A stretch of DNA of 20,237 nt from Frankiales bacterium (GCA_025464695.1 JAODNQ010000126.1:1-20237); one strand, 5' to 3'; positions 1 to 7,887 are shown, numbered from the stretch's first letter. A program made the numbers and translations. Notes: generated by a model from the sequence alone, not told the origin.

Positions 1-582
1 GAGGCGCCCGCGACCGCGACGGCACCGGCAGGCACGCCGGTCCCGGTGACCGTCCCGGCCCCGCTCGGCCCCCCGACCGTGCCCGTCGCCGCGGCCCCTC
101 CCGCGCCGCTCGGTCCCTCGGCCGCTCCGGTCCCCGCCCGGGCCGCCGTGCCGGTCCGCCTGAGCGCCCTCAACGCGCGGCAGGTGGTGAACGGCAACGG
201 TCCGGTCGAGCGCAACCTCAGCGTCGGCGGGTCCCGCTCCCGCGACGGCAGGGTGATCAGCGTCGGCGGCAAGCGCTTCGCTGACGGCCTGGGCGTCCAC
301 ACCTCGTCCGCGCTGACCTACGGCCTCGACGGCGCCGTCCGGACCTTCACGGCCACCATCGGCGTCGACGACGAGGTCGGTGCGCGCGGCTCGGTCGTGT
401 TCGAGGTGTACGCCGACGGAGCCCTGCGCTACCGCAGCCCCCGCTTGACCGGGCGCTCCGCCGCCCGCGCCGTCACAGTGCCGCTCCTCGGGGCCCACAC
501 GCTCCGGCTCGTCGTGCGGGACGGCGGCGACGGTGCAGCCGCCGACCACGCCGACTGGGCCGCCGCGCGCCTGGTCCGCTGA
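1..582 (+). CDS. C-terminal part of a secreted-type NPCBM-domain protein (5' truncated)
   Basis: The frame is open from base 1, so this is the end of a larger gene and its true start lies outside the window; the GTG at 46 is only the first in-frame candidate. About 53 Pro/Ala-rich residues with an imperfectly repeated PAPLGP motif (a linker) are followed by about 140 residues resembling the NPCBM/NEW2 carbohydrate-binding module. Supporting features are the 'ISVGGKRFADGLGVH' segment, an alternation of predicted beta strands, a 'FEVYADG' strand and a terminal 'HTLRLVV..GGDG..DHADWA' pattern. NPCBM modules are beta-sandwiches usually attached to extracellular glycosidases or other surface proteins. 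The catalytic or anchoring part, if any, is missing here, so the role of the whole protein is unknown. It lies directly upstream of glycosyltransferase genes, which fits a protein that binds the glycan made by this locus, but that is inference. Confidence 0.75.
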   Translation, partial: EAPATATAPAGTPVPVTVPAPLGPPTVPVAAAPPAPLGPSAAPVPARAAVPVRLSALNARQVVNGNGPVERNLSVGGSRSRDGRVISVGGKRFADGLGVHTSSALTYGLDGAVRTFTATIGVDDEVGARGSVVFEVYADGALRYRSPRLTGRSAARAVTVPLLGAHTLRLVVRDGGDGAAADHADWAAARLVR

Positions 583-602
583 GCCGGGCAGCTCGCTCAG
601 CG
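577..602 (+). terminator. Possible hairpin at the end of the NPCBM gene
   Basis: An 8-base perfect inverted repeat (CGCTGAGC at 577-584, GCTCAGCG at 595-602) with a 10-base loop starts inside the stop codon region of the NPCBM gene. There is no U-tract. It could act as a weak terminator, but a short GC-rich hairpin is not rare in DNA of this composition. Confidence 0.3.
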
Positions 603-650
603 AGGCGCTGCCGCAGGACGCCCCCAGCACGTACGTTCAGTCCCGCCGGT

Positions 651-691
651 CACGTGTCGAGGACGACAGAGGCCGAGTGGCCGGACACGTG
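651..691. promoter_or_regulatory. Inverted repeat CACGTGTC-N25-GACACGTG in the intergenic region
   Basis: Two 8-base arms (651-658 and 684-691) are exact reverse complements separated by 25 bases, and each contains the palindrome CACGTG. They lie in the roughly 200-base gap between the NPCBM gene and the first glycosyltransferase, about 90-130 bases upstream of the likely start at 783. A -10-like TACGTT is at 632-637, just upstream of the left arm. This could be an operator for a dimeric regulator of the glycosyltransferase operon; no regulator gene is in the window to pair it with. Apart from this and the hairpin at 577-602, I see nothing in 583-782. Confidence 0.35.
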
Positions 692-782
692 GAGGACGTC
701 GTGAGGGCACGAGCAGGGCAGGTGCGGCCGTGCGGCGGTGCCCCTCGTGGCGCCTCGTCCCGGAACAGGACGTGAGGTGGCG

Positions 783-1904
783 GTGACCGCGACGGGCGGA
801 CCTCGGCGCATGGTCGCGGTCTCGCACACCGGCCAGCACTCGGGCGCCGAACGCGTCCTGTCCCGGTTGCTGCGGACGGCCGTCGACGACGGCTGGGACG
901 TCTCCTGCCTGGTCCCTCAGGGACCGCTCGTCCAGGTGCTGCGCGAGGCCGGCGTGCGCACCGTGCTCGTGCCGGCCCTCAGCCTCGGCGGCGGCCCCAA
1001 GGCGCTCGCTGCGACGGCGGCGCTGCTGCGCGGCACGCGCGCCGCCGCGGTCCTGCGCCGAGAGGCGAAGAACGCCGACTGCGTGGTCGTCAACGGGCTG
1101 CTGGGCCTTCCCGCGGCCCGTCTCGCCCGGCTGACCGCCCCGGTCGTCTGGCTCGTGCACGACATCGTCCGCCGGCCGGTGCGGCGCGCCGTGCTGCGCG
1201 CCGTGGCCCCCGCCGTCGACCTGGCGGTGACGGTGTCGGAGGCCGCCGCCGAGCCGTTGCGGGGCACGGGGCTCGCGATCCGGGTCGTGCACAACGGCAC
1301 CACCTGGCCCGTCGCCCCCGTGCGGGAGCCCGGGCCGGAGCCTCCGGTCATCGGCTGCCTGGGCCTGCTGACCCACTGGAAGGGACAGCACGTCCTGCTC
1401 GAGGCCGCCGCCGGGCTCCCCCCGGACGTGCGCGTCGAGCTGGTCGGCGGCATCTTCCCGAAGGACGGCGAGTACGCCCGGCAGCTCGTCGACCGCGCGT
1501 CGCGCCCAGACCTGCAGGGCCGGGTCACCCTCGTCGGGCAGGTCGACGACGTGCACGAGCGGCTGCGCTCGTGGACCGTCCTGGTCAGCCCCAGCGTCGA
1601 GCCCGACCCGGCTCCCCTCGCTGTGCTCGAGGGCATGAGCGTCGGGCTGCCCGTCGTCGCCACCGACCACGGGGGCCCGCGCGAGTACCTCGGAGAGGCC
1701 GGGCTGCTCGTGCGGCCCGACGACCCCGGAGCGCTCCGGGACGCGCTCCTCGGGCTGCTCGCCGACCCCGCGCTGCGCGCTCGTTGTGGTCTCGAGGGCC
1801 GCGCCCGGGTCGAGCGGCACTACCAGGGTCCCGAGCGGCTGCAGGAGCTGCTCGGCGTGGTCAGCTCCGCGGGACGACGCGTCGCCGCGGGCCGCGTGCG
1901 GTGA
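783..1904 (+). CDS. Family GT4 glycosyltransferase (1 of 4)
   Basis: This is a predicted cytoplasmic retaining glycosyltransferase with the GT-B fold, about 373 residues. It would transfer a sugar from a nucleotide donor to a growing glycan. The N-terminal acceptor-side domain begins with 'MVAVSHTGQHSGAERVLSRL', and the C-terminal donor domain has 'HWKGQHVLLEA', then 'EPDPAPLAVLEG' (D275-x7-E283, a variant of the EX7E motif) and a typical 'GLPVVATDHGGPREYLG' donor-site segment. The frame is open back to 738, but I chose GTG 783 because a GAGGTGG purine-rich element sits just upstream and the GT4 fold begins soon after; ATG 810 is an alternative. The stop overlaps the start of the next GT4 by 4 bases (GTGA), indicating translational coupling. 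Sugar specificity cannot be read from the sequence. Confidence 0.9.
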   Translation: MTATGGPRRMVAVSHTGQHSGAERVLSRLLRTAVDDGWDVSCLVPQGPLVQVLREAGVRTVLVPALSLGGGPKALAATAALLRGTRAAAVLRREAKNADCVVVNGLLGLPAARLARLTAPVVWLVHDIVRRPVRRAVLRAVAPAVDLAVTVSEAAAEPLRGTGLAIRVVHNGTTWPVAPVREPGPEPPVIGCLGLLTHWKGQHVLLEAAAGLPPDVRVELVGGIFPKDGEYARQLVDRASRPDLQGRVTLVGQVDDVHERLRSWTVLVSPSVEPDPAPLAVLEGMSVGLPVVATDHGGPREYLGEAGLLVRPDDPGALRDALLGLLADPALRARCGLEGRARVERHYQGPERLQELLGVVSSAGRRVAAGRVR

Positions 1905-3073
1905 CGGCCGTCCGGCTGGAGACGGGGCGCCCGCTCCGCGTGCTGTTCGTCAACGAGAACATCGGTGGCCACGCGACCGTCCACGCGAACCTCGCCCGCA
2001 GCCTCGCGGGACGGGACGACGTCGTCCCGGAGTTCCTGCACGTTCCCGACCCTGGCCTGCCCGGGCGGCTGGCCCGGCTGCCGCTGCCGGTCCTCGGCCC
2101 GCTGGACCTCGACCTGCAGCCGCTGCGCGCGCAGCTGGCCCGGTCCGCGGCGACCCGCCGGCTGCTCGGCCGGCGGCTGGCACGCGGAGGAGTGGACGCC
2201 GTCCACCTCTACACCCAGCAGACGGGCCTGCTCTCCGCGCAGCACCTGCGGTCGGTGCCGACCGTCGTCTCGACCGACAGCACCGCGGAGCTCAACGCCT
2301 ACCGGCTGCCGTACCGGGCCCCCACCCGCTTCACCCCCTGGGGGGTGCGCGTCGCCCTCCCGTTGGAGCGGCGGGTGCTCGACGCCGCCCGCCACGTCGT
2401 GGCCAACAGCGCGCTGGTCGCCGCGTCGCTCCAGGCGTGCCACGGGCTGCAGGAGGACCGGCTGACCACGCTGGCCTTCGGCGTCTCGCTGCCACCGCCT
2501 CCCGAGGACCGTCCCGACCGCCGCCCGACCATCGCCTTCATCGGCCACCAGCTCGAGCGCAAGGGCGGCCGGCGCCTGCTGCGGCTGCACCAGGAGCACC
2601 TGCGCGACCGGTGCGACCTGCTCCTCGTGACGACCGAGCACGTCGACCCGCTGCCGGGCGTGCGCGTCGTGCCGGACCTGCGGGGCGGCAGCGACGCGCT
2701 CTGGCCCGTCCTCGCGAGTGCCGACCTGTTCTGCTTCCCGAGCACGATCGACCAGGCCCCGAACGCCGTGCTCGAGGCGCAGGCGGCGGGCCTGCCCGTG
2801 GTGGCCCACCCCGTGGGTGCGGTCGCCGAGATGGTCGTCGACGGCGTCACCGGGCTGCTGGTCCCGCCCGACGACGACGCCGCCCTTCTGGGCGCGCTGC
2901 GCCACTTCCTGGACGACCCCGTGGCGCGCCGCGAGGCCGGCCGTCGGGCGCGGCTGCACGTCGAGGCGGAGTACGACATGGACGTCGCCGTCGACCGGCT
3001 GCTCGCGGTCGTGCGTCGAGCGGTCGAGGGGAGTCTCGCGGTCCCTCCGCGGACGAGTCGGGCCGGCGCGTGA
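1901..3073 (+). CDS. Family GT4 glycosyltransferase (2 of 4)
   Basis: This is a predicted GT-B fold glycosyltransferase of 390 residues. It starts at a GTG overlapping the previous stop (GTGA at 1901-1904), immediately before the conserved first strand 'LRVLFVNENIGGHATVHANL'. The C-terminal domain contains 'FIGHQLERKGG' and 'STIDQAPNAVLEAQAAG' (D284-x7-E292), followed by 'LPVVAHPVGAVAEMV' and 'GVTGLLVPPDD', the usual GT4 donor-binding elements. The same frame is open further upstream, but that part is low-complexity Arg/Ala sequence antisense-like to the neighbouring gene and is not coding. The stop again overlaps the next start by 4 bases (GTGA at 3070-3073). It is likely the second sugar-adding step of the same pathway as its neighbours; donor and acceptor are unknown. 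Confidence 0.9.
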   Translation: MTAVRLETGRPLRVLFVNENIGGHATVHANLARSLAGRDDVVPEFLHVPDPGLPGRLARLPLPVLGPLDLDLQPLRAQLARSAATRRLLGRRLARGGVDAVHLYTQQTGLLSAQHLRSVPTVVSTDSTAELNAYRLPYRAPTRFTPWGVRVALPLERRVLDAARHVVANSALVAASLQACHGLQEDRLTTLAFGVSLPPPPEDRPDRRPTIAFIGHQLERKGGRRLLRLHQEHLRDRCDLLLVTTEHVDPLPGVRVVPDLRGGSDALWPVLASADLFCFPSTIDQAPNAVLEAQAAGLPVVAHPVGAVAEMVVDGVTGLLVPPDDDAALLGALRHFLDDPVARREAGRRARLHVEAEYDMDVAVDRLLAVVRRAVEGSLAVPPRTSRAGA

Positions 3074-3942
3074 CCGCCCGTTCCGCGGTCACGTCCACGG
3101 CCGCGCACGCCCGGTCGACGACCCGCGCGGCCGCTGACTTCGTGAGGGGTCGCAGCACCGTCGAGGGCGCCGTGGTGCTCGCTTACCACGACGTCGTCGC
3201 GGACGACGTCGTGCCGGGCGACTACGGGGTGACGCGCGGCCGGTTCCGCACTCACCTGCGCGTCCTGGAGCGGCTCGGGCTGGAGGTGGTGCCCCTGCAG
3301 GTGCTCGCGGAGCGGGTGCGGGCGGGTACGCCACTGCGGGGCCTGGCGACGGTGGCCTTCGACGACGCTCTCGTCGGCGTGCACCGCCACGCCCTCCCGG
3401 AGCTCGCCGGCCGGGGCTGGCCCTCGACCCTGCACCCCGTGGTGGGCGCGCTGGGCGTCGACCCGCCCTGGTGGCCCGGGAGCCAGCGGACGATGACGCT
3501 GCGGGAGCTGCAGGAGGCAGTCCGCGAGGGCGTCGAGGTCGGGGCGCACGGCACGACCCATGCCTGCCTGCCCTGCCTGGCGGACGCGCCGCTGCGCGAG
3601 GAGCTGCACGTGGGGAGGCAGTCCCTGCAGGAGCTGACCGGCCGGCCTGTGACCGAGCTCGCGTACCCGTACGGGCACCACGACGCCCGGGTCCGCGACG
3701 CCGCGCACGAGGCCGGCTACCGGACGGGCTGGTCCTTCAGCAACGGGAGGGTCCTGTCGGCCGACGACCCGTGGGCCCTGCGGCGCCTCACGATGCACCA
3801 GGGCGTGAGCGGCCCGCGGCTGGCCGAGCAGCTCGCCCGGACCGCGGCGGCGTGGGGCAGAGCCGCCGCGCAGCAGCACCCGCACGTGACGATCCCGACA
3901 CAAGACCGGACAAGCCGGGCGGCGGACCGTTCGCGCCCCTGA
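3070..3942 (+). CDS. Polysaccharide deacetylase (NodB-homology, CE4-like), no signal peptide
   Basis: This is a 290-residue predicted metal-dependent N- or O-deacetylase. 'VVLAYHDVV' opens the domain. Motif 1 is 'VAFDDALVG' with D98 as candidate catalytic base and D99 as metal ligand. Motif 2 is 'GAHGTTHACL' with metal-ligand candidates H160 and H164. Motif 3 is 'AYPYGHHD' (198-205). In most family members the residue after the two aspartates is glycine; here it is alanine. I see no signal peptide or membrane segment, so it probably acts in the cytoplasm on the glycan or lipid-linked intermediate rather than on exported polymer. It starts at GTG 3070, coupled to the GT4 gene by a 4-base overlap, and is the last gene before a gap of about 95 bases. 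The C-terminal tail of about 40 residues is polar and low in complexity. Confidence 0.85.
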   Translation: MTARSAVTSTAAHARSTTRAAADFVRGRSTVEGAVVLAYHDVVADDVVPGDYGVTRGRFRTHLRVLERLGLEVVPLQVLAERVRAGTPLRGLATVAFDDALVGVHRHALPELAGRGWPSTLHPVVGALGVDPPWWPGSQRTMTLRELQEAVREGVEVGAHGTTHACLPCLADAPLREELHVGRQSLQELTGRPVTELAYPYGHHDARVRDAAHEAGYRTGWSFSNGRVLSADDPWALRRLTMHQGVSGPRLAEQLARTAAAWGRAAAQQHPHVTIPTQDRTSRAADRSRP

Positions 3943-4027
3943 GATTGCTCCGAACAGCCCTCCTGAACACCCGTACAGGGGTACAAGATGAGTGTCGGCG
4001 CCCCCGCGCCTCATGACCCTGCCCTCC

Positions 4028-4032
4028 AGGAG
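4028..4032 (+). promoter_or_regulatory. Ribosome binding site AGGAG fixing the start at 4038
   Basis: AGGAG lies 5 bases upstream of ATG 4038, just before a well-formed signal peptide, and supports that start. The gap 3943-4027 also holds a TTGCTC and two nearby TAC-containing segments around 3974-3989, but their spacing does not make a convincing promoter. Confidence 0.7.
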
Positions 4033-4037
4033 CACGC

Positions 4038-5873
4038 ATGTCCGCACGGCCCTCCTCCACGTCCCGCCGCGCGTGGGCACTCGTGGGTGCGCTCGCGGTC
4101 GTCAGCGGCCTGCTGCTGACCGCCTCGACGTCGACCGCCCAGGCAGCCGCCGGCGACGTCGGGACCCCCGGTCCCTCGACGAGCGGGGCCGGCAAGGGCC
4201 CGACCGGCGAGAAGCCCGAGAGCAAGCTCTGGTTCAACGACGGCCGCTGGTGGGCGTCGATGTTCGACGCCTCCTCGCAGACCTGGCACATCGCGGTCCA
4301 GGACCGGACCACCTCGGCCTGGTCGCTGACGCCCACCCGGATCGACGACCGTCCGGACAGCCGTGCGGACACCGCCTGGCTGAACGGCAAGCTCTACGTC
4401 GCCTCCCACGTGAAGGCCGCCAGCAGCGCGGAGAACGCGGCGGGCCAGCCGGCTCGCGTCTACCGCTACTCGTACACGGCCGCGGGCGGCTACACCCTCG
4501 ACCAGGGCTTCCCCGTCGCGGTCAACGACGTCTCGAGCGAGACGCTCGTGTTCGACCGGGACAGCGCCGGTCGGTTGTGGACGACGTGGACGCAGGGGAG
4601 TTCCGTCTATGTCAACGCCACCGTCACTCCGGGGAACGACACCGTGTGGGGCACCCCCTTCGTCCTGCCGGCGACCGGCGGGACCGGCCTCGCGTCCGAC
4701 GACATCTCCACCCTCGTGGAGTACGCGGGCAAGATCGGTGTCCTGTGGAGCAGCCAGCCCGACGGCGCCGTCCGCTTCGCGCCGCACCTGCCCGGAGACC
4801 CGGTCGGCACGTGGGGCAGCAGCGTCGCGATCACGGTGCCCGGCGCCGGGCAGGCCGACGACCACCTGAACATCAAGTCCTTGCAGGGCGACGCCACGGG
4901 CCGCGTCTTCGTCGTCATCAAGACCAGCCTCGACGCCAACGGCCCCAGCGCGCCGTCGATCGTGGTCCTGGCCCGGTCGGCCGCCGGCGAGTGGACCCGC
5001 GCGACCTTCGGCACCAACGCGGACTGCCACACGCGGCCCGTGCTGCTGCTCGACTCCACCAACCAGCTGCTGCACGTCTACGCGACCGCTCCCGACAGCG
5101 GCTGCGCCTACACGGGCAGTGCCGGCAGCATCTTCGAGAAGACCTCGCCGCTCAGCGCCCTGTCGCTGGCACCGGGCCGCGGGACGCCGGTGATGCGCGA
5201 CACGACGTCCGCGAACCTCAACAACGTCACGGCGTCGAAGCAGACGGTCAGCTCCATCACCGGCATCTCCCTGCTGGCGAGCGACGACGTCGCGCAGCGC
5301 TACTGGTCGTCGTACCAGCCGATCACCGCCCCGGCTCCTGCGCCGTCGCCGAGCACCACCCCGTCGCCGACCACCTCACCCACCCCGGCTCCGGCCACGG
5401 AGACGGTGTTGCTCGAGCCGGCGGCCGACGGGCAGGTCCTCAGCGCCTCGCCGGACACGAACTACGGCAAGGATGCTGCGCTCACGGTCGACTCCGGTCC
5501 TGACGTCGTCTCCTACATCCGCTTCGACGCTCGGGCCTACGCGGGCCGCAAGCTCCGGGGCGCGACCCTTCGCCTGCACGTCGGAGCCAACGCCTCCGCG
5601 GGCAACCAGGCCGTCAAGTTCGTCGCCGACGACGTGTGGAAGGAGGCGCTCATGACGTGGCGCGATGCACCGGCCCGCGGCGCGACCCTCGCGACGCTGG
5701 GTGCGACCCAGGCGAACACCACCTACGCCCTGACGCTGCCGGTCTCGACCGTCCAAGGCGAGCTCGGCGGCAAGCTCTCGGTCGGTCTGGACACCACCAG
5801 CACCGACGGCCTCATCCTGACCAGCCGGGAGACCGGCACGCCTCCCGAGCTCGTGCTGGTGATGGACCGCTAG
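4038..5873 (+). CDS. Secreted protein: beta-propeller-like N-terminal region plus C-terminal DNRLRE domain
   Basis: The protein has 611 residues. A Sec-type signal peptide covers about residues 1-36 (basic N-terminus, a hydrophobic stretch at about 13-29, and an AQA-A cleavage site). Residues 60-425 form an unrecognised region with repeated strand patterns such as 'WWASMFDASSQTWHIAVQD', 'ETLVFDRDSAGRLWTTWTQ', 'GKIGVLWSSQPDGAVRFA' and 'GRVFVVIKTSL', reminiscent of beta-propeller blades. Two cysteines near 'NADCHT' and 'DSGCAY' could form a disulfide. A Pro/Thr/Ser linker (428-456) leads to a DNRLRE-type beta-sandwich domain (457-611) with 'SYIRFDA', 'ATLRLHV' and a conserved 'MTWRDAPARG'. DNRLRE domains occur at the ends of extracellular carbohydrate-active and surface proteins. 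No catalytic residues can be assigned. Its place beside the glycosyltransferases suggests an extracellular glycan-associated role. A strong hairpin follows the gene. Confidence 0.85.
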   Translation: MSARPSSTSRRAWALVGALAVVSGLLLTASTSTAQAAAGDVGTPGPSTSGAGKGPTGEKPESKLWFNDGRWWASMFDASSQTWHIAVQDRTTSAWSLTPTRIDDRPDSRADTAWLNGKLYVASHVKAASSAENAAGQPARVYRYSYTAAGGYTLDQGFPVAVNDVSSETLVFDRDSAGRLWTTWTQGSSVYVNATVTPGNDTVWGTPFVLPATGGTGLASDDISTLVEYAGKIGVLWSSQPDGAVRFAPHLPGDPVGTWGSSVAITVPGAGQADDHLNIKSLQGDATGRVFVVIKTSLDANGPSAPSIVVLARSAAGEWTRATFGTNADCHTRPVLLLDSTNQLLHVYATAPDSGCAYTGSAGSIFEKTSPLSALSLAPGRGTPVMRDTTSANLNNVTASKQTVSSITGISLLASDDVAQRYWSSYQPITAPAPAPSPSTTPSPTTSPTPAPATETVLLEPAADGQVLSASPDTNYGKDAALTVDSGPDVVSYIRFDARAYAGRKLRGATLRLHVGANASAGNQAVKFVADDVWKEALMTWRDAPARGATLATLGATQANTTYALTLPVSTVQGELGGKLSVGLDTTSTDGLILTSRETGTPPELVLVMDR

Positions 5874-5892
5874 CTGTCCCGACCTGACCGTC

Positions 5893-5925
5893 ACCGGCCG
5901 CGCCTCGTCCCGAGGCGCGGCCGGT
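5893..5925. terminator. Strong bidirectional hairpin between convergent genes
   Basis: A perfect 15-base stem (5893-5907 with 5911-5925) closes a 3-base loop 20 bases after the stop of the DNRLRE gene and about 50 bases beyond the 3' end of the convergent ABC exporter gene. There is no U-tract, which is common for actinobacterial terminators. The position between two converging genes and the stem length make a terminator the natural reading. Confidence 0.85.
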
Positions 5926-5973
5926 CACGTGTCCGGGGTCCCGTGGCCTCGTCGACCGGGCGTCCGTCGCTGG

Positions 5974-7794
5974 TCAGTCCACCGCGGTCGGGGGCTGCTC
6001 GGACGGCGTCCCCGGCGCGTGAGAGAGGTCGTGCACCTCCCGGTAGAACGCGTTGGTCGCCCGCAGCTCCTCGGGCGTGCCCTCGGCCTCGGTGCGCCCG
6101 TCGACCATGACCACGACCCGGTCGCAGACGTTCAGGGTCGACAGCCGGTGCGCTACCAGGACCAGCGCGGTGGTGCCCTTGAGCGCCGCGAGGGTCTCCT
6201 GCACCAGGCTCTCGGACCGGACGTCGAGCGCGCTGGTGGCCTCGTCCAGGACGAGGACGTCGGGCTCTCCGGCCAGGGCGCGGGCCAGGCAGAGCCGCTG
6301 ACGCTGTCCGCCGGACACCGCAGCGGCGCGCTGCCCCACGACGGTGTCGTACCCGTCCGGCCACGACATCACGTCGTCGTGGACGTGCGCCCGCCGGGCG
6401 GCCGTCTCCACGGCGGCGTCGGACAGGTCCGTCCGGTAGAAGCGGATGTTGTCCGAGACCGTGCCGTGGATCAACGTCGGGGACTGCGGCACGTGCGCCA
6501 CGCGAGCCTGCCAGTCCGCCCGTCGGAAGGTGCGGGCGTCCCTGCCGTTGACGAGCAGCGCCCCCTGCTCGGGATCTCGCAGACGCAGCAGCAGCTGGAC
6601 GACGGTCGACTTGCCCGCACCGGACGGCCCGACGACACCGATCGCCTCACCGCGTCGCACCTCCAGCTGCACGCCGCGCAGCGTGGGCTCGTCCCCGTAG
6701 GAGAAGGTCACGTCCTGCAGCGCCAGCCGGTCGACCCGGGGGAGCGGTTCGGCGCCGTCCTGCCGCGGGTTCTCCTGGTAGCGGGTGATGGCCGCGCCGA
6801 GGCGGTCGACGAAGGGGAGCACCTCGTCGACGTTCGCGATCCCGGACTGCAGCTGCTGGGCGAAGCCGAGCGCCCGGATGAGGATCAGCACGATGCCGCC
6901 CAGGCTGGCGATGCTGCCAGCACCGGCGTAGGAGACGACTACCAGGGCGAGCACGAGCAGCAGCAGCGCGACGCTCTGGAACAGCGCAGGGGTCGCCGCG
7001 GACAGGAAACGGGTCCGCAGGAGCGGACCCCTGACCGCGTCCACGGAGCGGTAGAAGGTGCGGCGGTAGGCCGGAGTGGCGCCGTAGACCTGCACCTCCT
7101 CGGCCAGCAGGACCACCTCCTGCACCCCCTGCGAGTACGCCAGGTTCTCCGCGCTCAGCTTGGTGGCGGAGGCCCGCAGGCGGCGGGCCACCGGTCGCAG
7201 CAGCAGGAACAGCCCGGCGGAGGCGACGATCAGTACCAGAGCGGTACCAACGCTCAGCGTGAAGGCTGAGACCACCAGGGTCGCGAACAGCAGGCCGCCG
7301 CTGACGGCGCTGCCCAGCGCGATGATGGCCGAGCTCGTGCTGTTGACGTGCGTGACCATCAGTGATTGGAAGTGCCCGTCGCGCTCGGCGGCCTGGACCT
7401 CCCAGGTGGTGCCCGTGTAGGCGTCGAAGAGCCGTCGCCGCAGCTCGGCCGTGGCGGTGGCCCCCATGGCGGCCGGGAGGTAGGCCAGCATCAGCTGTAA
7501 TCCGGCCCGGACCAGGCACAGGGCGACGGCGACGCCGAACAGCACCGACAGGTCCGCCGTCAGGGGGAAGGGCCCCAGGTGCACGGAGATGCGGCGCTCG
7601 CTCACGGACAGGGCCGCGGCGCTCGCCGCGATGAGGGCGAGCAGGGTCGCCTCGGCGAGGCCCGCCAGCACTGCCGTCACGGCCAGCGCGGCGAGGCGGC
7701 CGCGGAAGTCCTGGACGAGGGGGCGCAGGCGCGACCAGGCCCGCCGGCCGGCGACGAGCTCGGGGAGGGGGACGCGGGGAAGGGCGGCGGGCAA
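5974..7794 (-). CDS. ABC exporter with fused membrane and ATPase domains (MsbA/PglK type)
   Basis: The 606-residue protein is a half-transporter expected to work as a homodimer in the cytoplasmic membrane. Its type IV exporter membrane domain occupies about residues 30-325, with hydrophobic segments near 34-63, 83-108, 156-200 and 265-310. The nucleotide-binding domain (about 355-585) is complete: Walker A GPSGAGKST (389-397), Q-loop Q437, signature VSGGQRQ from 493, Walker B VLVLDE (513-518) and H-loop H549. The start is a TTG preceded by GAGGAG with 4-base spacing; no better start lies downstream before the membrane domain. The gene stands alone on this strand, divergent from the multidomain phosphotransfer gene. 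No Wzx flippase is visible in the window, so it may flip a lipid-linked glycan as PglK does; drug or lipid export is the alternative. Confidence 0.9.
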   Translation of the reverse strand: MPAALPRVPLPELVAGRRAWSRLRPLVQDFRGRLAALAVTAVLAGLAEATLLALIAASAAALSVSERRISVHLGPFPLTADLSVLFGVAVALCLVRAGLQLMLAYLPAAMGATATAELRRRLFDAYTGTTWEVQAAERDGHFQSLMVTHVNSTSSAIIALGSAVSGGLLFATLVVSAFTLSVGTALVLIVASAGLFLLLRPVARRLRASATKLSAENLAYSQGVQEVVLLAEEVQVYGATPAYRRTFYRSVDAVRGPLLRTRFLSAATPALFQSVALLLLVLALVVVSYAGAGSIASLGGIVLILIRALGFAQQLQSGIANVDEVLPFVDRLGAAITRYQENPRQDGAEPLPRVDRLALQDVTFSYGDEPTLRGVQLEVRRGEAIGVVGPSGAGKSTVVQLLLRLRDPEQGALLVNGRDARTFRRADWQARVAHVPQSPTLIHGTVSDNIRFYRTDLSDAAVETAARRAHVHDDVMSWPDGYDTVVGQRAAAVSGGQRQRLCLARALAGEPDVLVLDEATSALDVRSESLVQETLAALKGTTALVLVAHRLSTLNVCDRVVVMVDGRTEAEGTPEELRATNAFYREVHDLSHAPGTPSEQPPTAVD

Positions 7795-7798
7795 GAGG

Positions 7799-7804
7799 CT
7801 CCTC
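7799..7804 (-). promoter_or_regulatory. Shine-Dalgarno GAGGAG supporting the TTG start of the ABC exporter
   Basis: Read on the - strand, GAGGAG lies 4 bases upstream of the TTG at 7794. It is the main reason to accept this rare start codon. Confidence 0.6.
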
Positions 7805-7845
7805 GAGGCGGAGACGGCCGCGGCGCCCGCGGTCGTCGCGGGCAG

Positions 7846-7851
7846 ACGCTA
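7846..7851 (-). promoter_or_regulatory. Candidate -10 element TAGCGT for the ABC exporter gene
   Basis: TAGCGT on the - strand fits the actinobacterial TANNNT -10 pattern. It would place transcription initiation near 7839, giving a leader of about 45 bases that contains the GAGGAG ribosome site. No clear -35 hexamer is visible. Confidence 0.4.
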
Positions 7852-7875
7852 TCCCGGGGCGGACGCGCCGCGCCG

Positions 7876-7881
7876 TACCGT
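7876..7881 (+). promoter_or_regulatory. Candidate -10 element TACCGT for a leaderless transcript
   Basis: TACCGT ends 6 bases before the GTG at 7888, which is the spacing expected if transcription starts on the first base of the start codon. Leaderless genes with TANNNT at this distance are common in actinobacteria. This supports GTG 7888 as the start, since no good Shine-Dalgarno is seen. Confidence 0.5.
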
Positions 7882-7887
7882 GAGGCC

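Noticed and set aside
46..165. Pro/Ala-rich repeat at the left edge as a DNA repeat element
   Set aside because: It is an in-frame protein linker with imperfect PAPLGP repeats, with no sign of a mobile or tandem DNA element.
3187..3213. An 11-base perfect inverted repeat with a 5-base loop near the start of the deacetylase gene
   Set aside because: It lies inside coding sequence and is explained by repeated Asp-Val-Val codons (HDVV..DDVV); a similar GAC/GTC run recurs at about 10804-10826 in the GT2 gene.
2299..4080. Long - strand open frame opposite the GT4 and deacetylase genes
   Set aside because: It is a GC-rich shadow frame with Arg/Ser-rich, low-complexity translation; the + strand genes have clear family motifs.
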